In this document: piece by piece, positions 1-4,399 of the stretch
How positions within the stretch are numbered: position 1 is the first letter of the stretch
Layout: the number at the start of each line of letters is the position of its first letter
NCBI GenBank assembly: GCA_016302655.1
Contig: JAEDNF010000024.1
Location: forward strand, 1-12,110
Length of the DNA stretch: 12,110 nucleotides
Source: Oscillospiraceae bacterium
Lineage (GTDB): Bacteria > Bacillota > Clostridia > Oscillospirales > Ruminococcaceae
Direction of reading: 5' to 3'
Translations under genes and position numbers: made by a program
Notes under the pieces: model-generated
Seen by the model: only the letters and a program-made list of their open reading frames with translations
What the model was told of the DNA's origin: nothing
The model's database searches: none

Positions 1-154
1 ATAGTGCGACAGGCAAAAAGAAAAGCAGATTTATCCCTTGAGCTATATCCTGCGGTGTTGAAGTGAAAATTGACAGATAAACGAGGAGAATAAATCCTCC
101 GCCAAGTCCCATTGAAGCGGCGGCGCCGCTGAGAAGTCCTACCAGTATATTCAT
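1..154 (-). CDS. TauE/SafE-family permease half, N-terminal part (runs off the left edge)
   Basis: Partial gene: the first 51 codons are present and the rest lies left of position 1. The product starts MNILVGLLSGAAASMGLGGG and continues as a hydrophobic stretch. The glycine-rich GLGGGFILL segment matches the repeat signature of the TauE/SafE (TSUP) membrane family, whose members are proposed to export sulfite, sulfoacetate or related organosulfur anions. The ATG (154-152) overlaps the TGA of the upstream gene as ATGA, so the two are translationally coupled and probably co-transcribed. The upstream gene encodes a second piece of the same family, so the two may form one transporter from separate chains. 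The substrate cannot be predicted. Family call fairly secure; full length unknown. Confidence 0.75.
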   Translation of the reverse strand, partial: MNILVGLLSGAAASMGLGGGFILLVYLSIFTSTPQDIAQGINLLFFLPVAL

Positions 155-498
155 ATAAACATCCTTATCGCACTTGCAATAATAAGCACACCGAATATCT
201 TTCTTATCATTTTATCGGGAATTTTTCTGAGCAGAAGCGCACCAATAACTGCGCCTATCAGACCGTATGGAATGTACTGTAAGGCACCATCAAAATCAAG
301 CTTTCCGTTGATAAAATAGACAACAGCTGTAACAATACTCAAAACAAAAATGAGCGCAACCGATGCGGCATGAGCTTTTTTCGGCTCAACACCGCTTTTT
401 TCAAGACAGGGAACAGCTATGGTTCCTCCTCCGGAGCCGAACAGGCCGTTTAAAAAACCTACTGCTGCTCCGAACAACATATTAAGATATTTCTTCAT
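151..498 (-). CDS. TauE/SafE-family permease half (115 aa)
   Basis: Encodes a 115-residue, very hydrophobic protein starting MKKYLNMLFGAAVGFLNG. The GLFGSGGGTIAVP segment near residues 18-30 is the conserved TauE/SafE repeat motif. About four membrane segments are likely. Canonical TauE/SafE proteins are about 250 residues with two repeats of this unit, so this is half size. Its stop overlaps the start of the next half (ATGA at 151-154), suggesting co-translation and a heteromeric transporter. I chose the ATG at 498 because the motif follows at the usual distance. The frame stays open to an ATG at 558, but that extension is polar and would run through the terminator hairpin at 533-569. No strong ribosome site or promoter is visible directly upstream, so expression may depend on readthrough of that terminator. 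Confidence 0.75.
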   Translation of the reverse strand: MKKYLNMLFGAAVGFLNGLFGSGGGTIAVPCLEKSGVEPKKAHAASVALIFVLSIVTAVVYFINGKLDFDGALQYIPYGLIGAVIGALLLRKIPDKMIRKIFGVLIIASAIRMFI

Positions 499-532
499 AA
501 TTCTATCATTTGAAAAAACAATCGGATTATGC

Positions 533-569
533 AAAATGAAAAGCCGCATTGCAATCAAGCAATACGGCT
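533..569 (-). terminator. Intrinsic terminator of the 570-724 small RNA
   Basis: On the minus strand a 10-bp stem (AGCCGTATTG pairing with CAATGCGGCT, 569-560 with 551-542, one U-G wobble) with an 8-nt loop is followed by TTTTCATTTT. The wobble would be an A-C mismatch on the plus strand, which supports minus-strand use. It separates the small RNA from the permease genes and could allow partial readthrough into them. Confidence 0.7.
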
Positions 570-724
570 GTTATTATTAGGACCACCTTGCCGTGGTATG
601 ATAGATAAAACCCGCACATAAAGCACGGTGGGTAACTTTCCCCCGAGTGTTTCACGCTCCCTTCGTCCGCAGGGCGGGAGGTCTGCAATCCGCATCCGGA
701 AAGAAATCCCTATTAAAGAGTGTT
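570..724 (-). ncRNA. ssrS: Structured small RNA, candidate 6S RNA
   Basis: No credible protein fits here, yet a promoter precedes it and a terminator follows it. The predicted transcript is about 155 nt plus the terminator. Its two ends can pair: UUUAAUAGG near 713 with CCUAAUAAUAA near 575, 7 of 9 positions. Inside are a CUCCC/GGGAG arm (680-676 with 660-656), a CGGGGG/CCC(A)CCG hairpin with a 7-nt loop near 645-623, and a small ACCAC/GTGGT hairpin near the 3' end (597-582). Length, closing stem, small 3'-side hairpin and terminator resemble Firmicute 6S RNA, which binds the housekeeping RNA polymerase. I could not match a family consensus, and the interior is not an obvious single rod. A cis-acting leader for the permease genes is the main alternative. 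Confidence 0.4.
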
Positions 725-726
725 GG

Positions 727-755
727 ATCATATACAATCATACTGAAGCGAACAA
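727..755 (-). promoter_or_regulatory. Sigma-A promoter of the small RNA
   Basis: On the minus strand a -35 TTGTTC (755-750) lies 17 nt from a -10 TATGAT (732-727), predicting a transcript start near 721-724. It sits in the 48-nt space between the DUF1292 stop codon and the RNA, so the RNA need not be DUF1292 readthrough. Confidence 0.6.
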
Positions 756-772
756 GGCAGTGAATAAACAGA

Positions 773-1093
773 TTATTCTTCCTCTTCACCATCGAAGATC
801 ATCGAGAATCTTTCAAGAAAAGCCTTTCCAATCCGATCGTACTCTTCATCGCTGTCAATAGTAGCAAGATAAGACTCGCCGTCCTTCTCGGTTTCCTTAA
901 GAATTACAAACTCATCGTCTTCGGTTTCTGCATCTTCATCTTCTGTGTAGGGGATAAGTGCAAAATAGTTTGAGCCTTCAAACTCCATGCCGTCGATTAT
1001 CTCAAAGTTGACAGTATTTCCGTCCTCGTCTTCAAGTTCAATCAGTTCGGGAGTGTATTCTTCTTCATTTAAAATTTTTTCATTTTCGGACAT
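773..1093 (-). CDS. DUF1292 family acidic protein (106 aa)
   Basis: Encodes a 106-residue, strongly acidic protein starting MSENEKILNEEEYTPELIEL. The pattern of an acidic lead-in, a 'LEDEDGNTVNFEIID' core, then FEGSNYFALIPY and a D/E-rich C-terminus with a YLATID-like strand is typical of DUF1292, a widespread Firmicute family of unknown function. No membrane segment or signal peptide is seen; cytoplasmic. The ATG at 1093 is chosen over one at 1168 because GAAAGGA lies 8-9 nt upstream and because a promoter sits at 1140-1168, so the longer version would start inside it. In other Firmicutes this family is often near RNase H-like Holliday resolvase genes, but that context is absent here. Function unknown. 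Confidence 0.85.
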   Translation of the reverse strand: MSENEKILNEEEYTPELIELEDEDGNTVNFEIIDGMEFEGSNYFALIPYTEDEDAETEDDEFVILKETEKDGESYLATIDSDEEYDRIGKAFLERFSMIFDGEEEE

Positions 1094-1139
1094 ATCGTTA
1101 TTCCTTTCTCTTACAAGGACTCCTCGTTTCTTTATTATA

Positions 1140-1168
1140 ATTCTACACGAAACATAACCGATTGTCAA
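1140..1168 (-). promoter_or_regulatory. Sigma-A promoter of the DUF1292 gene
   Basis: Minus-strand TTGACA (1168-1163), a 17-nt spacer and TAGAAT (1145-1140). The -35 is perfect and the -10 has one mismatch. The transcript start would be near 1133, giving a leader of about 40 nt before the ATG at 1093. Confidence 0.8.
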
Positions 1169-1304
1169 GAGTTATTTTATGATTTCAGCCCGTCGTTATA
1201 CCAATAGTAAAATATTGTCACATTGTGATTAAATTAAGTTATTAATCTGAGATTTAAACGGGTTTGTTGTGAAAACTGTGTAACTATATCACATTTCAAC
1301 AATA

Positions 1305-1322
1305 ACAAATTGGTTAATTTGT
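1305..1322. repeat. Perfect 7-bp inverted repeat upstream of the large RNA promoter
   Basis: ACAAATT-GGTT-AATTTGT forms an 18-bp perfect inverted repeat ending 22 bp before the -35 element of the plus-strand promoter. It lies in about 175 bp of AT-rich DNA (1170-1344) with no gene. The position would suit an operator or activator site. It could also be chance in AT-rich sequence. Confidence 0.35.
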
Positions 1323-1344
1323 GCATATTTATTTTGATAACCTG

Positions 1345-1373
1345 TTGACATAAGCAGAAATATGTGATATCAT
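1345..1373 (+). promoter_or_regulatory. Near-consensus sigma-A promoter driving the large structured RNA
   Basis: TTGACA (1345-1350), a 17-nt spacer, and TATCAT (1368-1373). The -35 is perfect, the spacing ideal and the -10 matches 5 of 6. The predicted start is near 1380. No protein gene follows on this strand before the terminator at 2010-2046, so the promoter points at an RNA gene. Confidence 0.8.
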
Positions 1374-1514
1374 ATAGACAAGGAAAAAGAAAAGTTCCCC
1401 AGACAGAGTAAAACATCTTGGTACTTACTATCAAGCTTAATAAAGATAGTTTTATTCTAAACTACATACGAGTCGGAAGCGTATGTAAATCCGGTCGGAT
1501 AGGAGGCGAGTCCA

Positions 1515-1577
1515 ATGGGTTATGAATCTTCTGAATCACAGCAGTCCGTTGAGGCTTGCGGAATAATTAAAGCGTAG
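1515..1577 (+). CDS. Possible 20-codon small ORF inside the large RNA
   Basis: ATG at 1515 is preceded by AGGAGG (1501-1506) with an 8-nt spacer, an excellent ribosome site. The frame runs 20 codons to TAG at 1575-1577. The peptide is polar (MGYESSESQQS...), with one cysteine and a short C-terminal hydrophobic patch, and no membrane segment. It overlaps the 3' strand of the proposed pseudoknot (1528-1534) and the 1545-1562 hairpin, so translation and folding would compete. It could make the RNA dual-function or be coincidence; purine-rich runs are common in structured RNAs. I recognise no peptide family. Confidence 0.25.
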   Translation: MGYESSESQQSVEACGIIKA

Positions 1578-2009
1578 GCTCGTACGAAAATACTCTAACG
1601 GTACTCTACGACACGCACGAGATAAGGTATCTGACCTTTTATGCAGGCAAAACGGAAATAACACATTATGACAGCTGAGGCTGTAATCTACCGCAAATGC
1701 GTTTAAATATAAGTAAATGACTTTGAGGATTGATCCGGTAAGGTGATCGTAATGTAAAGAGCATCATTCAAAGAGATATCAAATCAATAACTCTTAAGGA
1801 TGTGTTTCTTATGGTAATATACATTGACTTTTCAGCACAGCATCAGATATTGATGCAAAAAGAATGAATTACTGAGGTATAGTCCAATGTACTGATCCGA
1901 TAAAGATATTAAGAAGGTAACGAATGCACGAGAGCAGAATAGAGATTCTGCAAAATATGCGAAGAGCGCATAACGCATTTAATATGTTACCATTACAATT
2001 GAATACAGA

Positions 2010-2055
2010 AACAGGCTTTGAAGTATGTGTTGCTTCAAAGCCTGTTAGCTTTATA
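2010..2055 (+). terminator. Strong terminator stem between the large RNA and typA (probably bidirectional)
   Basis: A perfect 14-bp stem (2010-2023 with 2033-2046) and a 9-nt loop are followed on the plus strand by AGCTTTATAT and on the minus strand by TTCTGTATTC. Both T-tracts are moderate. The stem can end the plus-strand RNA and also the convergent typA transcript, whose stop codon is at 2088-2090. Confidence 0.75.
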
Positions 2056-2069
2056 TCTCATTAGGATTT

Positions 2070-2087
2070 TTGCACATCGTTGTGCAA
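2070..2087. repeat. Perfect 7-bp inverted repeat directly after the typA stop
   Basis: TTGCACA-TCGT-TGTGCAA abuts the typA stop codon. Neither strand has a T-tract after it (minus strand continues AAAATCC), so it is not a classic terminator. In the typA mRNA it may protect the 3' end or act together with the 2010-2046 stem. Confidence 0.4.
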
Positions 2088-3917
2088 TCAGCCCTGCTTT
2101 CTTCTCTTTGCCTCGTCCTTAGCACGAAGTTCATTATTGAGAATTTTCTTTCTGATACGGATGTTCTTGGGAGTTACTTCTACAAGTTCATCGTCATTAA
2201 TAAACTCAAGGCTTTCTTCAAGACTCATTCTCTTATAGGGGATAAGTCTTAGTGCGTCGTCGCTTCCGCTTGCTCTTGTATTTGTAAGATGTTTCTTCTT
2301 GCATACATTGACATTGATATCGCCAGCTTTGGGTGATACGCCTACTACCATTCCTTCATATACAGGAACACCTGCGTCGATAAACAGCGTGCCTCTTTCC
2401 TGAGCGTTGAACAGACCGTAACCCATAGCTGTACCCGATTCGAAGGCTACAAGCGAGCCTACGGTTCTTGTCGGTATTTCACCCATATAAGGACGGTAGC
2501 TATCAAATACGGTATTCAGTACGCCTTCGCCCTTTGTATCTGTCATAAATTCGCTTCTGTATCCGAAAAGACCTCTTGAAGGAATAAGAAATTCTATTCT
2601 TGTTCTGCTTCCTACGGGCTGCATATGAACAAGTTCTGCTTTTCTGACGCCCATTTTTTCCATAACCGAGCCTACACAGTTATCGGGAACATCTATAAGA
2701 AGTCGTTCGATAGGTTCACATTTAACTCCGTCAATTTCTTTGAACAGAACTCTGGGCGTGCTTACAGAAAGCTCGTATCCCTCACGGCGCATTGTTTCGA
2801 TTAGAATGGATAAGTGCATTTCGCCTCTGCCCGCAACATTGAATGCGTCTGAGTTTTCGCTGTCTGTCACTCTTAACGACACATCCTTCAGAAGCTCCTT
2901 GTGAAGACGCTCTCTTATCTGACGGGATGTTACAAACTTACCCTCTTTGCCTGCAAACGGGCTGTCATTGACCGAGAATGTCATTTCAACGGTAGGTTCG
3001 CTGATTTTTACAAAAGGAAGAGGTTCGGGATTGTTTACTGCACAAATAGTTTGTCCGATCGTTATTCCTTCAATGCCGGATATGCATACGATATCACCTA
3101 TAGATGCTTCGGTCACGGGAACCTTTTCCATGCCTTCAAAAGTGTAAAGGCTGACAACTTTTGATTTGAAAGGCTTTTCTGAGCTGTTGTAGTCACATAC
3201 TGTAACTTCCTGATTCTGCTTTATAGTGCCTCTTTCTATTCTTCCTACTGCTATCCTTCCTACATAGTCGTTATAGTCTATAGAGGATACTAACAGCTGT
3301 AAATCGCCATCGGGGTCACCCTCGGGGCAGGGGATATGGTCAAGAATCTTATCAAACAGAGGTCTGAAGTCTTCACCCATAACTTCGGGTGAGTAAGAAG
3401 CAACGCCGTTTCTGCCTGAACAGAAAATTACCGGGCTGTCAAGCTGTTCGTCTGATGCGTCAAGGTCAAGCAGAAGCTCAAGAACTTCATCAACAACTTC
3501 TTTGTTTCTTGCGTCGGGACGGTCAGTCTTATTAACTACTACGATAACTTTAAGACCTAAGTCGAGCGCTTTCTGGAGTACGAATCTTGTCTGGGGCATA
3601 GTTCCTTCAAAGCTGTCAACGAGCAGTAAAACGCCGTTTACCATCTTAAGAATACGCTCAACCTCGCCGGAAAAATCAGCGTGGCCGGGAGTGTCTACTA
3701 TATTGATTTTTACTCCCTGATAGTGAGCAGCGGCATTTTTTGCGAGTATGGTAATGCCTCGTTCACGCTCAAGGGCGTTGTTGTCCATTACACGATCTGC
3801 TACTTCCTGATTCTCACGAAATACGCCGCCCTGTTTAAGCATTTCGTCAACAAGGGTTGTTTTGCCGTGATCGACATGGGCGATAATAGCTATATTTCTT
3901 AAATCTTCTCTTTTCAA
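2088..3917 (-). CDS. typA: Ribosome-associated translational GTPase TypA/BipA (609 aa)
   Basis: TypA/BipA is an EF-G-like GTPase that binds the ribosome and helps 50S assembly and growth under stress. The N-terminal G domain shows AHVDHGKTT (residues 13-21), RERGITI (switch I region), DTPGHADF and NKTD, all intact. EF-G-like domains II, III and V follow, then the TypA-specific C-terminal domain with the KKHLTNTRASGSDDA motif. The TTG at 3917 is the likely start: AAGGAG lies 8 nt upstream, and it gives 609 residues, the usual TypA length. An in-frame ATG at 3992 would add 25 charged residues, has no ribosome site and overlaps a -10-like TATAAT, so it is probably untranslated. The gene converges on the large RNA and shares its terminator region. 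Function highly confident. Confidence 0.97.
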   Translation of the reverse strand: MKREDLRNIAIIAHVDHGKTTLVDEMLKQGGVFRENQEVADRVMDNNALERERGITILAKNAAAHYQGVKINIVDTPGHADFSGEVERILKMVNGVLLLVDSFEGTMPQTRFVLQKALDLGLKVIVVVNKTDRPDARNKEVVDEVLELLLDLDASDEQLDSPVIFCSGRNGVASYSPEVMGEDFRPLFDKILDHIPCPEGDPDGDLQLLVSSIDYNDYVGRIAVGRIERGTIKQNQEVTVCDYNSSEKPFKSKVVSLYTFEGMEKVPVTEASIGDIVCISGIEGITIGQTICAVNNPEPLPFVKISEPTVEMTFSVNDSPFAGKEGKFVTSRQIRERLHKELLKDVSLRVTDSENSDAFNVAGRGEMHLSILIETMRREGYELSVSTPRVLFKEIDGVKCEPIERLLIDVPDNCVGSVMEKMGVRKAELVHMQPVGSRTRIEFLIPSRGLFGYRSEFMTDTKGEGVLNTVFDSYRPYMGEIPTRTVGSLVAFESGTAMGYGLFNAQERGTLFIDAGVPVYEGMVVGVSPKAGDINVNVCKKKHLTNTRASGSDDALRLIPYKRMSLEESLEFINDDELVEVTPKNIRIRKKILNNELRAKDEAKRRKQG

Positions 3918-3992
3918 TGATAATTCTCCTTTTGTTCGTTTATTTCTGTCTTTATCCTTATAATTATACTCATTATCTGCGTTTTTTTCCAT

Positions 3993-4022
3993 ATTATATT
4001 TAGATAATTCTGCACAAGAGAA
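3993..4022 (-). promoter_or_regulatory. Probable typA promoter
   Basis: Perfect -10 TATAAT (3998-3993, minus) with a weak -35 TTCTCT (4022-4017) at 18 nt. Transcription would begin near 3986, downstream of the ATG at 3992, which supports translation starting at the TTG at 3917 with a leader of about 70 nt. The -35 match is poor. Confidence 0.5.
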
Positions 4023-4045
4023 GATTGTTAGGATTGGTTGTTTTG

Positions 4046-4080
4046 CACAAAAACAGGAAGCCTCGTAAAACGAGGCTTCC
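4046..4080 (-). terminator. Terminator of the Cys-rich peptide gene
   Basis: On the minus strand GGAAGCCTCGT and ACGAGGCTTCC form an 11-bp stem (4080-4070 with 4066-4056) with a TTT loop, followed by TGTTTTTGTG. It ends transcription of the small gene 13 nt after its stop codon and before the typA promoter. Confidence 0.85.
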
Positions 4081-4092
4081 TTCGGTTTTCAA

Positions 4093-4239
4093 TTAGCAGC
4101 CGCAACCTCCGCAGCCACCGCCGCCGCAACCGCCGCATCCGCATTCACTGCCGCAGCTTGAGCCGCAGCCGTTGCCGCAGAAAACGAATAAGAGGATAAG
4201 GATGATTATCCACCAGCAAGAGTTGTTTGAACAGAACAT
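4093..4239 (-). CDS. Cys/Gly-rich single-pass membrane peptide (48 aa)
   Basis: A 48-codon gene with ATG at 4239 and GGAGG 9 nt upstream, its own terminator and no overlap with other genes. The product starts MFCSNNSCWW, has a hydrophobic segment of about 12 residues (I11-F20 region), then a tail made almost entirely of Gly and Cys (CGNGCGSSCG..., ending GCGC). Cysteines number 11 of 48. Peptides of this kind occur in gut Clostridia and are often auto-named 'chorion class high-cysteine HCB protein 13', a name based on composition only. The architecture suggests a membrane anchor with a Cys-rich head that could bind metal, form disulfides or serve the envelope or spore surface; this is inference. 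It is divergent from clpC with a shared 160-nt region. Function unknown; gene reality likely. Confidence 0.8.
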   Translation of the reverse strand: MFCSNNSCWWIIILILLFVFCGNGCGSSCGSECGCGGCGGGGCGGCGC

Positions 4240-4261
4240 GATATGTTTCCTCCGTTATTTT

Positions 4262-4290
4262 ATTTGAGCTTCACCATTTGAGCGTCGCTC
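4262..4290. repeat. Direct repeat and palindrome between the Cys-rich gene and clpC
   Basis: ATTTGAGC occurs at 4262-4269 and 4276-4283, starts 14 bp apart; the second copy runs into an 11-bp palindrome, GAGCG-T-CGCTC (4280-4290). All lie just upstream of the Cys-rich gene's ribosome site. Possible operator or leader structure; no regulator is implied by neighbours. Confidence 0.3.
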
Positions 4291-4370
4291 ATAGTACATA
4301 ATATGCCGTTTTGCCGAAAGTGTTACTGCACTTTTGCGTTTATGCGGTGATTAAATTCCATCATACTGTC

Positions 4371-4376
4371 TATACT
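4371..4376 (+). promoter_or_regulatory. Possible clpC -10 element
   Basis: TATACT lies 23 nt before the clpC ATG, but the hexamer 17 nt upstream (TGATTA) is a poor -35. No CtsR-type heptad repeat or CIRCE element is visible between 4240 and 4399, so I see no sign of the usual heat-shock control. Confidence 0.3.
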
Positions 4377-4399
4377 TAATATGAGAAAGGCGGTATTTT

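Larger units (their letters stand above)
1380..2055 (+). ncRNA. Large structured RNA of about 670 nt (ROOL/OLE/GOLLD-like size class, family unassigned)
   Basis: Neither strand holds a credible protein gene, but the sequence is bounded by a near-consensus promoter and a 14-bp terminator stem and is packed with helices. Examples: 1427-1432/1445-1450; 1463-1470/1480-1487 (8 bp perfect); 1545-1549/1558-1562; 1573-1577/1606-1610 enclosing 1582-1585/1601-1604; 1624-1628/1634-1638; 1671-1675/1680-1684; 1721-1726/1768-1773; 1821-1829/1881-1890 (one bulge) enclosing 1831-1835/1872-1876 and 1840-1845/1851-1856; a three-way junction closed by 1916-1921/1986-1991 and 1923-1927/1975-1979 with hairpins 1934-1940/1945-1951 and 1956-1961/1967-1972. 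The loop at 1473-1479 can pair with 1528-1534, a possible pseudoknot. Several pairs are G-U wobbles that work only in plus-strand RNA. Known classes of this size include ROOL, GOLLD and OLE; I do not recognise any consensus. RNase P, tmRNA and intron signatures were not found. Confidence 0.7.

Noticed and set aside
628..861. Plus-strand frame of 77 codons across the small RNA and the DUF1292 gene end.
   Set aside because: No ribosome site, unfavourable composition, and overlap with both a well-supported gene and a promoter on the other strand.
1490..1520. AGGAGGCGAGTCC loosely resembles the GAGGAAAGTCC conserved region of RNase P RNA.
   Set aside because: The central bases differ, and the companion ACAGAAA and GGTAAGAGC-type regions are absent in the right order. 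Length and folding also do not fit.
1872..1890. GGTATAGTCC resembles the conserved S element of group I introns.
   Set aside because: No matching R element (GACTA-type strand) or P4-P6 core was found; the segment pairs better with 1821-1829 as an ordinary helix, and there is no split gene around it.
2070..2087. Inverted repeat after typA considered as the typA terminator.
   Set aside because: The minus strand continues AAAATCC with no T-tract; the 2010-2046 stem is a better terminator. Kept only as a repeat.
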